This document shows positions 28,021 to 36,142 of a stretch of DNA of 64,000 nucleotides, in pieces. Under the pieces are notes generated by a model, which was given only the letters and a program-made list of their open reading frames with translations, searched no databases and was not told where the DNA came from. Source of the DNA: Ga0077555 sp964500805 (GTDB taxonomy: Bacteria > Pseudomonadota > Alphaproteobacteria > Rhizobiales > Hyphomicrobiaceae); the NCBI GenBank assembly GCA_964500805.1, contig CAZCQH010000010.1, forward strand, positions 1-64,000, given 5' to 3'. Position numbers and translations under genes: made by a program. Within the stretch, counting starts at the first letter, position 1; every line of letters begins with the position of its first letter.

Positions 28021-28686
28021 ATGCTCATTCAGTACTTGGAGATCGCTCCCATGTCTGTCCTCGCAGCCATTCTCATCGGTCTTGCAACCGGCGTCGTGTT
28101 CGGCTTCGCCCTCGAGAAGAGCCGCGTTTTCGAGCCCGGCGTCATCGTAGGTCAGATGCAACTCAAAAGCATGCTGATGCTGAAGATCTTTCTCGCTGCG
28201 GTCATTACGGGACTGCTCGTGCTGGCTGTGCTCAACGGAATCTTCGGCGTGAAGCTGTCGCTCAAGCCGCTGCTCTACAAGGCTGATCTCATCGGAGGAT
28301 TCATCCTCGGGATTGGCATCACGCTGGCCGGCGCCTGCCCTGGCACGGCGCTTGCCCAAATCGGGGCGGGTTATCGCGATGCGTGGTTCGTGCTGGCGGG
28401 CGGCCTCGCGGGTGCGCTGACCTATGGCTATTTCGATGCGCCGATCACTACCTTCTTCGCCGAGAAGGGCGACAAGGTCGGATTCGATCAGCTGCTGGGA
28501 TTTCCGTTCTGGATGACGGCGCTGGCGCTGGCCGGCGTGCTCGCTGTCTTGCTCGGGGTCATCGAGACGGTATGGCCCTGGGGCGACGACGTTGGCCCGG
28601 ACGTCGACGGCATGACGTCGGTTGACAGGGGTGCCTCCGGGCCCGCACTTGAAGTGCCGCCAGCGTCGGCGGCTCCCGGGCGGTGA
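28021..28686 (+). CDS. YeeE/YedE family sulfur transporter, second half-subunit
   Basis: A 221-residue membrane protein homologous to the other half of YeeE/YedE, with helices at about 12-30, 52-75, 90-105, 118-135 and 160-185. The family cysteine motif is AGACPGTALAQ (C106). It begins 3 bp after the stop of the first half; an internal ATG at 28051 (MSVLAAILIG) is an alternative start. The two proteins probably form a heteromer equal to one full transporter. About 35 C-terminal residues are hydrophilic and not part of the fold. No sulfurtransferase or persulfide dioxygenase gene accompanies the pair. Confidence 0.9.
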   Translation: MLIQYLEIAPMSVLAAILIGLATGVVFGFALEKSRVFEPGVIVGQMQLKSMLMLKIFLAAVITGLLVLAVLNGIFGVKLSLKPLLYKADLIGGFILGIGITLAGACPGTALAQIGAGYRDAWFVLAGGLAGALTYGYFDAPITTFFAEKGDKVGFDQLLGFPFWMTALALAGVLAVLLGVIETVWPWGDDVGPDVDGMTSVDRGASGPALEVPPASAAPGR

Positions 28687-28891
28687 ACCGCAGGGAGACG
28701 CCGTGCGACGGTTTTGCGCGGGGCACGCATTCCGCTCAGGAGCCTCGCTCGGACAAAGTAATTGACATTCCGCTGCTGCATAACCCTCATTTCAGGGGGT
28801 GTTGGCGTCGTTCCGGCGCGCCCGGTATGCTGATGGCTAAGCGCCGGTGCCCTTGCGGCCAGGCCGAACGAAACGCTCCGAGGACACGCCG

Positions 28892-30496
28892 ATGGCCAAT
28901 GACGACAGCTTCCCCTCGAAGCCCGAGAAGGGCTGGCAGCCGGAACTCAACGAGCTGCGCATTCGGGAGCGGCTGGCGAAGGAGATGGGTGGCGCCGACA
29001 AGGTGGCCCGGCAGAAGGCGGGCGGGCGCCTCACAATTCGCGAGCGAATTGACAGTCTCGTCGATCCCGGAAGCTTCCGCGAGGTCGGCCTCCTCTCAGG
29101 CAAGGGGACTTACGACGCCAAAGGCCGACTCACCAGTTTCACGCCGGCCAACCGTATTTCGGGCCGAGCGACGATCGATGGCCGCACGGTCATCGTCTCT
29201 GGTGACGACTTCACGGTGCGTGGCGGCTCGGCCGATGCGACGATCCCCGAGAAGACTATCCACGCCGAGCGCATGGCGCAGGAGCTGCGCGTTCCCATCA
29301 TTCGCATCATTGAGGGCTCGGGCGGTGGCGGGTCCGTTAAGACCACGGAGACGCGCGGCTATACGAACCTGCCCGGCGGCCTCGACGGGCACTGGGAGCG
29401 GTATCGGTACATGGCCGACAATCTCGGCATTGTGCCGTGCGTGGCGCTGGCGCTGGGCTCGGTGGCGGGCCTCGGCGCCGCCTATGTGGCGGCAACCCAC
29501 TACTCGGTGATGACCAAGAAAACCGGTGCAATGTTCGTCGCAGGCCCGCCGGTTGTCGCGCGCATCGGAGAGAAGAACAACCTCGACAAGCAGCAGCTGG
29601 GCGGCTGGGAGATCCAGTGCGGTGCCGGCGCCATAGACGATGCGGTTGACACCGAAGAGCAGGCCTTCGAAGCCGCGCGCCGGTTCCTCTCCTACATGCC
29701 GTCGTCCGCCTATTCAGTGGCCGAGCGGCAGCCGCACTACGACCCTGCCGACCGCTGCGACGAACGCCTCTTCACGATCGTGCCGCGGGACAAGAACACA
29801 CCCTATAAGATGCGCACCGTGATCGAGTCGGTGTTCGACCAGGGCTCGTTCACCGAGATCTCGCGCCATTTCGGGCGACCGGTGATTACCGGTCTGGCGC
29901 GTCTCGAAGGTCTGCCGGTTGCCGTTCTGGCGTCCGACCCGTTCCATGCCATGGGCGCCTGGACGGCGGACGCGTGCGCCAAGGTGATCCGGTTCGTGGA
30001 TCTCGCCGAGACGTTCCACATACCCGTGGTTTATCTCTGCGACTGTCCGGGCTTCATGATCGGGCTCCAGGCGGAGAAAACCGCGACGATCCGCTACGGC
30101 GTGCGTGCCATGGCGGCGATCAACCAGTCGACAGTGCCCTGGTGCACGATCATCACGCGCAATGTGTTCGGCGTTGCCGGCGCCGCGCACGTGCCGGCGG
30201 GCCGCCTCGCGATCCGCTACGCGTGGCTCTCAGCGCAGTGGGGCTCGTTGCCGCTCGAAGGTGGCATCGAGGCTGCCTACCGCGCTGAGCTCGACGCGGC
30301 ACCTGATCGCGCCGTAAAGATGGCTGAGATCGAAGAGCGGCTGATGGCGCTCAAGTCTCCCTTCCGCTCAGCGGAGGCCTTCGGCATCGAGGTGATCATC
30401 GATCCGCGTGAGACGCGGCCGCTGCTCTGTGATTTCGCGCGTCTCGCCGAACCTCTGCGCACGCCGGGCATTCGCAGCTTTACTATGCGCCCGTAA
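28892..30496 (+). CDS. Acyl-CoA carboxylase carboxyltransferase (beta) subunit
   Basis: A 534-residue biotin-dependent carboxyltransferase of the PccB/MccB type, which moves CO2 from carboxybiotin to an acyl-CoA. Two crotonase-like halves are visible: the N-half with GRATIDGRTVIVSGDDFTVRGGS and IRIIEGSGGGGS, the C-half with VITGLARLEGLPVAVLASDP, VYLCDCPGFMIG and FGVAGAAHVPAGR. The ATG at 28892 follows CGAGGA. No biotin carboxylase/BCCP alpha subunit is adjacent, so its partner lies elsewhere. The acyl-CoA specificity cannot be read off directly. Confidence 0.9.
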   Translation: MANDDSFPSKPEKGWQPELNELRIRERLAKEMGGADKVARQKAGGRLTIRERIDSLVDPGSFREVGLLSGKGTYDAKGRLTSFTPANRISGRATIDGRTVIVSGDDFTVRGGSADATIPEKTIHAERMAQELRVPIIRIIEGSGGGGSVKTTETRGYTNLPGGLDGHWERYRYMADNLGIVPCVALALGSVAGLGAAYVAATHYSVMTKKTGAMFVAGPPVVARIGEKNNLDKQQLGGWEIQCGAGAIDDAVDTEEQAFEAARRFLSYMPSSAYSVAERQPHYDPADRCDERLFTIVPRDKNTPYKMRTVIESVFDQGSFTEISRHFGRPVITGLARLEGLPVAVLASDPFHAMGAWTADACAKVIRFVDLAETFHIPVVYLCDCPGFMIGLQAEKTATIRYGVRAMAAINQSTVPWCTIITRNVFGVAGAAHVPAGRLAIRYAWLSAQWGSLPLEGGIEAAYRAELDAAPDRAVKMAEIEERLMALKSPFRSAEAFGIEVIIDPRETRPLLCDFARLAEPLRTPGIRSFTMRP

Positions 30497-30615
30497 CGCG
30501 CGACCGAGCAGGTTCCATTGACCCATTTGATGGGACCGATTTCGCGCCGGCGTCGGTCAACTTTCGTTAACCGAATCATCAGAGCGTTCCTTGGTAACAC
30601 CGGGGGAGAGCCAGA

Positions 30616-31056
30616 ATGCGCCAATTTGCAGCCGCTGTCAGCATCGGTCTGATCGCCGGCTTCAGTCTGCCTGGGCGCGCGAGCGCGCAGTTTTATCAGC
30701 CGCAGGTATCGTGCCGCATCTCCGACTCGAACATCGCGCTCGACATGGCAATTCCGCTGGCGCGCGACGGCAGCGGCAATGCTTCGAGGGGCATGCAAGG
30801 CACACTCGCCATCCATCACCAGAAGGTGGCGCGCGAGCGCCGCAACTGGGATCTCAACGACAAGCTTCCGGCACAGTTCTGGAACCTGGGAAATGAAATG
30901 AAAGTGCGTCTCTTGCTGGGTACCGGCGGCCAACTTGTCGATCTCGTCATCGACACGCAGCAGCGCCCCGGCCAGCAGGTGCACACCGGCAATTTCCGGC
31001 TGGAAACGGCGGAAGGCGTACGCGTGGCAGGGCGCCTCGAGTGCCACGTTGGTTGA
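30616..31056 (+). CDS. Exported protein of unknown function
   Basis: A 146-residue protein with a clear Sec signal peptide (MRQFAAAVSIGLIAGFSLPG, cleavage at ASA-Q near residue 25). The mature part has two cysteines (positions about 34 and 144) that could form a disulfide, and beta-strand-like segments (MKVRLLLGTGGQLVDLVIDT, TGNFRLETAEGVRVAGRLECHVG). No family recognised. GGGGAGAG precedes the ATG. It is convergent with the VCBS-repeat gene. Confidence 0.72.
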   Translation: MRQFAAAVSIGLIAGFSLPGRASAQFYQPQVSCRISDSNIALDMAIPLARDGSGNASRGMQGTLAIHHQKVARERRNWDLNDKLPAQFWNLGNEMKVRLLLGTGGQLVDLVIDTQQRPGQQVHTGNFRLETAEGVRVAGRLECHVG

Positions 31057-31100
31057 CGGCCAAGGCAGCAGCCCGACTGCCTGAAGCTGTGCGCAGCGTG

Positions 31101-33116
31101 TCAGCTGACGGCGGGCAGTTGATCCTCGAACAGGATGCTGATGGGTTCAGAATGCTCGCCGCTCTGCGCCATGTCGAAGGCGACGCTGTGGCCTTCTGCC
31201 ATGCCAGCTCGGGCAACCTGCGCTTGACCCTGCGCGCCAAAGCACATGGAAGTGTCGTCCAGCACAGTCAGGAGATCGCCAAGGTCCGGTTCTCCATCGA
31301 CTACCCCGAGCGCGGCATCAGCAATGGACGCACCAAACTCGCCTGACGTTTGATCGAGCAGCGGGCCGTTTCCGTCGGTGTGAACAGGGGAACCGGGCGG
31401 TCCGCCACTGCCGCCCGCCAACGCCGCGCCTAAGGCTGCGACGATGTCGGGGACGCTGGTGCTGGCACCGACTTCGTACGTCTCCATTATTGCGACCATG
31501 CCGGAGGACGTTTCGGTGCCAGATTCCACGAGAGTGATTGGATCGCCCGCGACTGAGATTTGCACCATCAGTGTTTTTGTGTCAGCCAAAGAGCCGTCCT
31601 CGACCCGCACGTCGAACATCTCGTCGTACCCCTCAATCGGGGGCTCCTGTTCGATTGATGTGGCATCGGGAGTGTAATTGTACCTTCCATCGGAATACAC
31701 CGTCAACGTTCCGTATTTCCCTGCAAGTACGGTACTCTCGGCAACAACGCCGGATTCGCCGCCATTGATCGTGTAAGCCAGACTCGGCGAGTCGACGTCC
31801 GAGCCAACAAGCTGACCCACGATGGGGCTCAGCGCACTGTCACCGAGAATGACCGCGAGTTCACGCGTCACAGGCTCGATTGTCGGCCGATCGTTCACAC
31901 CAGTGATGCTCACCGTCAGTATCGAGATCGAGGATTGAGTGCCGTTCGAGACCTGGATGTCGAACACGTCGTGGTAGGGCAGCACGTTCGCTTCACCATC
32001 GAGACGTTCCTGCAGTGCGTTGATCGAGCGAGCGTCTGGAACATAGCTGTAGGTGCCGTCATTATGGACCGTCAGCGTGCCATAAAGGCCTACTGACACG
32101 CTGTCGCCTTGAACTGTTCCGGACGTGCCCGCCACGATCGAATATGATAGTCCCGGCGTCTGCTGTTCTCCCTCCGATAAATCCAACTGGCCCGTGATCG
32201 GCTTGAACGAATCTTGTGCCTCCGTATCCCTGAGCGAAAACGATTCTTCAGCGAGCTTGGGCACCTCTGGTGCACCGACCACGGTGATCGTCAGTGTCGA
32301 GGCCGCTGATGCACCGTGCTCATCGGTCACTGTGTAATGCGCGACGACCTCCATCGCCTCGCCGGCAGCGATGTGCTGATAAGCGGCATTCGAAGCATCG
32401 AAAGTGTAGGTCCCATCGGCGTTGAGGACCAATCCAGCCACCGGACCGTCGAGAGCATAGGTCAGCGTGTCCTGCGCGCCGTCGGATCCTTCGGTGTAGC
32501 GAGCGCCATCAGGATCTCGGTCATTGAGAGCGACGTCGCCGCTGACGCTCGCGCCTTCTTTCACGAAGGCAAGGTCAGGCTCCGCAATCGGCGCGTCATT
32601 CGTTCCCGTGATCTTGATTCGAAGCGTTGCGGTGTCAGTGCCGCCTTTGCCGTCGGAGACGGTGTAGGCGAAGTACTCGAAAGCTTGTTCGCCATGGCGT
32701 AGCGCGTTCGTGCTGGGCGCGTCATTGTTGAGGGTATAGAGCCACGTTCCATCAGAATTGAGAACCAAGTGCCCGTATGTGCCTTGGATGGGCTCACCGA
32801 CGCCTTGACCGTTGCGCCCGCTGGCACTGGCGACCATCAGCGCATCGCCGTCTCGATCTCTGTCATTTACGAGGACGTTGCCCGATGCGGTACCGTCGCC
32901 CGGCAGCGCAGTGTGGCCGTTCGCGGCAAAACCGGCTTCTTTGACGCCATCGGTCCCGTTGAAGTCGTTCAACGCCCACGGCGCACGATTCGCAGGGGCA
33001 AAACCGCCCAGATCCCGTAGTTGGAACTCGATACGGGCTGGACCGTCGTCGGATGGCTCGTCGACGGTCTCTCGAGTCCCCGATTTACGTCCTGATTTGC
33101 TGCTTGAATTGCTCAT
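31101..33116 (-). CDS. VCBS/cadherin-like repeat surface protein
   Basis: A 671-residue, strongly acidic protein with four VCBS-type repeats. Each is marked by a GxYGTLxxxxDGxYxY-like core: GTYGHLVLNSDGTWLYTLNN, GLVLNADGTYTFD, GLYGTLTVHNDGTYSYVPDA and GKYGTLTVYSDGRYNYTPDA. Between them are typical bridges such as ITGTNDAPIAEPD and ITGVNDRPTIEP. Such repeats occur in large secreted adhesins and biofilm proteins. There is no N-terminal signal peptide, and no RTX nonapeptides are seen in the last 150 residues, so the export route is unclear. The ATG at 33116 has GGAG 8 nt upstream. An AT-rich region precedes the gene. Confidence 0.9.
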   Translation of the reverse strand: MSNSSSKSGRKSGTRETVDEPSDDGPARIEFQLRDLGGFAPANRAPWALNDFNGTDGVKEAGFAANGHTALPGDGTASGNVLVNDRDRDGDALMVASASGRNGQGVGEPIQGTYGHLVLNSDGTWLYTLNNDAPSTNALRHGEQAFEYFAYTVSDGKGGTDTATLRIKITGTNDAPIAEPDLAFVKEGASVSGDVALNDRDPDGARYTEGSDGAQDTLTYALDGPVAGLVLNADGTYTFDASNAAYQHIAAGEAMEVVAHYTVTDEHGASAASTLTITVVGAPEVPKLAEESFSLRDTEAQDSFKPITGQLDLSEGEQQTPGLSYSIVAGTSGTVQGDSVSVGLYGTLTVHNDGTYSYVPDARSINALQERLDGEANVLPYHDVFDIQVSNGTQSSISILTVSITGVNDRPTIEPVTRELAVILGDSALSPIVGQLVGSDVDSPSLAYTINGGESGVVAESTVLAGKYGTLTVYSDGRYNYTPDATSIEQEPPIEGYDEMFDVRVEDGSLADTKTLMVQISVAGDPITLVESGTETSSGMVAIMETYEVGASTSVPDIVAALGAALAGGSGGPPGSPVHTDGNGPLLDQTSGEFGASIADAALGVVDGEPDLGDLLTVLDDTSMCFGAQGQAQVARAGMAEGHSVAFDMAQSGEHSEPISILFEDQLPAVS

Positions 33117-33541
33117 AACGCACACTCCGCTTGGGCGCTTCAGCTCGCGCGTGTCGGCAGATCGCTCGGAGGCCGAGCGACGGTTTGGAAGTTCGAAATG
33201 AGGGTGTCAGGTAGCTGCCGGCCGGCAGGTCAATTTCGGTATTTCACTTTTTAATAGCAAATTACATTTTAATACAACTTACGATAGAAAATGCCGATAT
33301 TCAGTGCTGCTTGAACCTCGACAGAGTTGCTTCGGCGACCAGGGCCAATCCGCTTTGAAGCAGCACATCGCATTGAAATAACATGAGAATACCATCTGTT
33401 ACCCCGCACACTTACCACACCAACGCATATGATGTTCTCAGATTGATTGGAAATTAAATGGATTTTCGGAAAATCGGACAGCGTACTTGGGAAGCGGGGC
33501 CGTGCCGTAGGTGCAGCCGCAGCGCGGCCACCGCTCGTGCT
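33117..33541. promoter_or_regulatory. AT-rich intergenic region upstream of the VCBS gene
   Basis: No gene is seen in these 425 bp. Bases about 33230-33300 and 33370-33470 are far richer in A/T than the surroundings. On the minus strand a TTGTAT (33277-33272) and a TATTAA (33256-33251) are 15 bp apart, a weak candidate promoter for the VCBS gene. A 9-bp inverted repeat (GTGCTGCTT at 33304-33312, AAGCAGCAC at 33358-33366) flanks a 45-nt spacer. Confidence 0.35.
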
Positions 33542-34327
33542 TCACTTCTTCACGAATTGGGGTTTTCGCTTGGACAGGAACGCGTCGACGCCCTCGGCGA
33601 ATTCCGCGCTGCCGAACGCGATGGCTTGGGAGACGGCTTCCCGCTCGAAGAAATCTTCAACGCTTGCCTCATACGCGCGCTTCATCATCACTTTGGACAT
33701 CGTGAACATCGCGGTTGGTCCATTGACGATTTCCTGGGCGGCAGCCATCGCCTCGTCCATGAGCTTTTCCGGTGCAACACAGCGGTTGGCGAGGCCGATT
33801 TGCACGGCTTCCTCCGCTGTGTAGCGGCGGTTGAGCATGATCATCTCCTTGGCGCGCAGCGAGCCGATGGCCCATGGCAGCGTCTGCAAGACGCCGAGAT
33901 CAGGCAGCGCGCCGAGCTTCGAATAACCGCTCATGAAGTAGGCATCGCGGCTCGCAATCACGATGTCTGCCAGCAGCGCCAGGGCGAGGCCCCCACCAAC
34001 AGCGGCACCATTGACTGCGGCAATCACCGGCTTATCCGCATCGAGCAGCGCACGCCCCCATTCATGCACCGCCTGCATCCGATTGCGGACGGCCGGCGCT
34101 TGACGGCTCCCGGGGTCTTTCATGGCGCGGATATCACCGCCCGCACAGAAAGCTTTTCCGGTGCCGGTAAGGATTACCGCGCGGACGTTGCTATCGCTGA
34201 GGACTCTCGGAACGTTCTTCTGCATGCCGGCTTTGACGGCGGGCGATAGCGCATTCAATGCGCCCGGATCATTGAGGCGCAGGATCGCAACGGCTCCGTG
34301 GTACTCGAGCTCTACGGCTTCGGACAT
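33542..34327 (-). CDS. Enoyl-CoA hydratase/isomerase (crotonase) family protein
   Basis: A 261-residue crotonase. The oxyanion-hole motifs are AFCAGGDIRAMKD and NGAAVGGGLALALLADIVIAS. The active-site segment is FMSGYSKLGALPDLG, where the usual catalytic glutamate of the second motif is absent while the PDxG aspartate is kept; this fits an isomerase or another crotonase activity better than classic hydration. Only about 30% of residues appear shared with the crotonase at 2466 by eye, so they are not recent duplicates. It diverges from cytochrome P460 across 226 bp. Confidence 0.9.
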   Translation of the reverse strand: MSEAVELEYHGAVAILRLNDPGALNALSPAVKAGMQKNVPRVLSDSNVRAVILTGTGKAFCAGGDIRAMKDPGSRQAPAVRNRMQAVHEWGRALLDADKPVIAAVNGAAVGGGLALALLADIVIASRDAYFMSGYSKLGALPDLGVLQTLPWAIGSLRAKEMIMLNRRYTAEEAVQIGLANRCVAPEKLMDEAMAAAQEIVNGPTAMFTMSKVMMKRAYEASVEDFFEREAVSQAIAFGSAEFAEGVDAFLSKRKPQFVKK

Positions 34328-34553
34328 AAAGGGGTCTCTCCATTGTGAGTTGTGGCTATAAGATTGTCATGCTTGCTCGAAGGCCACCACAGCCTGTGTG
34401 AGGCCGCTCTGGGGGGCTGATTGTCGTGAATGCGGCGATGCACCCTCACGAAAAAGTCATTGCGCGTTCCGTAATAGAGATCGCCAATTGAAGCAGGCCT
34501 CAGCCTAATGAGATACATAACATGGGTCGTTTTGACTTGATCTGGAGGTTTCG

Positions 34554-35081
34554 ATGAAGAGCTTTCGTTACGTTGTCGCCTCGACCATCGCATCCAGTGC
34601 TGTTGCGTTGACCGTCTACGCGCAGGGCGCCACGTTCGGCGGAGACAAAATCAAGTTTCCTTCAGATTTGGGCATGCTCTATGCCAAGATTGATCGTGCG
34701 GACAACAAGCAGTTCCGTGAGTATTACGCCAGTCCTGCCGCCGTCGATGCGGCTAAAAAAGGCCAACCGCTGCCCCCAGGCACGGTGCTGACCGGCGTAC
34801 TTTTCAAGGCCAAGCTCGACGATAAGGGCGAGCCTTCGAAGGGCGCGGACGGGCGCTTCATCAAGGACGACCTCATCGGTTACATCGTTATGGAGAAACA
34901 GGCGGGCTGGGGTGCATCCATCCCCGCGGAGCTTCGCAACGGCGAGTGGGAATACCAGGCATTCACGGCCGCCAAGGCGGTAAATGACAAAGCCAATCTG
35001 AAGGCCTGTTATGAATGTCACCGCGATAAGGCCGGCAGCTCGAAAGAATTCGTGTTTACACGCGAAGCGATTGGCAAGTGA
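34554..35081 (+). CDS. Cytochrome P460 family protein
   Basis: A 175-residue periplasmic monohaem protein of the cytochrome P460/cytochrome c'-beta family. P460 members oxidise hydroxylamine or NO through a haem cross-linked to a lysine; the c'-beta members bind NO without that cross-link. A signal peptide ends at VYAQG (residues 21-25). The fold segment KFPSDLGMLYAKIDRADNKQFREYYASP is typical, and the haem-binding CYECH is at 152-156. Several lysines (for example 68, 69, 85) are candidates for the cross-link, but the key one cannot be assigned by eye. GGAGG lies 7 nt before the ATG. Confidence 0.85.
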   Translation: MKSFRYVVASTIASSAVALTVYAQGATFGGDKIKFPSDLGMLYAKIDRADNKQFREYYASPAAVDAAKKGQPLPPGTVLTGVLFKAKLDDKGEPSKGADGRFIKDDLIGYIVMEKQAGWGASIPAELRNGEWEYQAFTAAKAVNDKANLKACYECHRDKAGSSKEFVFTREAIGK

Positions 35082-35089
35082 GCGCGAAC

Positions 35090-35122
35090 GCGGCTCCTGC
35101 TTGGCGTTTGCCTAGGAGCCGC
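35090..35122. terminator. Hairpin between convergent genes, probable bidirectional terminator
   Basis: A 9-bp perfect stem (GCGGCTCCT at 35090-35098, AGGAGCCGC at 35114-35122) closes a 15-nt loop. It lies midway between the convergent P460 and DUF3750 genes. Neither side has a clear T-run, so this is a structural guess. Confidence 0.45.
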
Positions 35123-35155
35123 TCGCTCCGGCCGAGGGCGTCGAGTTGTTAGGGA

Positions 35156-35893
35156 TCAGAGGCCGATCCGGCCGAACCCGGGCAACTTGATTGCTGGTTG
35201 CGAGATGTCGATGCCGGCAACGAGTCCGAGGATGTTTATTTCCACGCCCTCCGTCCACGCCAGCGTGATGCCCAACAGCCCTCGAAGCGAGAACTGCCAG
35301 CCGGTGCCACTGGGCGCTGTCCCGAACATGGTGCCGTCGGTTCGCCAGTCCTTGCCGATCGCGGTTGGCGGAAGTGCGATCCGGGCTTCCGGAATGGCCG
35401 CCAAGACGTGCGCGACAAACGTGTTCGAGTTGGGCCCTGGCCAAACTCTGTAGCCACCCTGGGTGTTATACGGATAGCGGGCGATCGCCGTGCGGACCTT
35501 CGGGATCAGTGCATCAGCGTCAGGGCCTTCGATGGCGCCGATCAGCTCCGGCGTGGAGCCGAACCAGCGCGCGTCAGGCGCCCAGTTGTCCTGCTTCACC
35601 GGCCGGCCCCAGCCAGCGACATCGAAACGCTGATAGCGTGTGTCGCCTTTCTCCTTGATCACGATCCAAGTGTGGTGCGCAAAGATGCCCTTCCAGCGGC
35701 CCGTGCGCGCGCCGTAAACGTGAATCATTGCCTCGTTTTTGGCGGCCGGGGCCGGCAAGATCCCGGCAGAGGACCAGTCCGCCGTCGCCCACGAGGACGC
35801 GTGCGCCTGCGTCATCCACCACGCCGCATGGAGAGCGAGCGGTGTGAGGAAGAGCAGGAGCCAGATCTGCCAAAGAGTGCGCATGCGTTTCAT
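35156..35893 (-). CDS. DUF3750 domain protein
   Basis: A 245-residue protein of the DUF3750 family, function unknown. It has an N-terminal signal anchor (RTLWQIWLLLFLTPLALHAAWW, residues about 5-26). The family motifs KGIFAHHTWIVIKEKGDTRYQRFDVAGWG and GPNSNTFVAHVLAAIPE follow; the H and NSNTF residues resemble a papain-like (NlpC-type) active-site arrangement. The ATG at 35893 is chosen because the signal anchor begins right after it; the frame stays open 186 nt upstream without signal-peptide or family character. The gene is monocistronic. Confidence 0.82.
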   Translation of the reverse strand: MKRMRTLWQIWLLLFLTPLALHAAWWMTQAHASSWATADWSSAGILPAPAAKNEAMIHVYGARTGRWKGIFAHHTWIVIKEKGDTRYQRFDVAGWGRPVKQDNWAPDARWFGSTPELIGAIEGPDADALIPKVRTAIARYPYNTQGGYRVWPGPNSNTFVAHVLAAIPEARIALPPTAIGKDWRTDGTMFGTAPSGTGWQFSLRGLLGITLAWTEGVEINILGLVAGIDISQPAIKLPGFGRIGL

Positions 35894-36142
35894 GATTGAG
35901 ATCTGCACGAGAGCCGTGACGTCATTTAGGCAGGATTCGGGCTGGTGGAAGCGGTTCACGGCCATGTGACTGGGCGGAAAACTGCGCGAGCCGGCGCGGC
36001 TATGTGGCTTGGCTGAAGTGTCGGTCTGAGCGCGGTTCATGGCCGAAATGCATTGGTGGCGGTCCATCCGCCGTGACAAGCATCGGGCACGTGCTAGCCT
36101 CCGGTCATCGCGAAGGATGCGGGAGAACGGGGTTTAGCGCGG

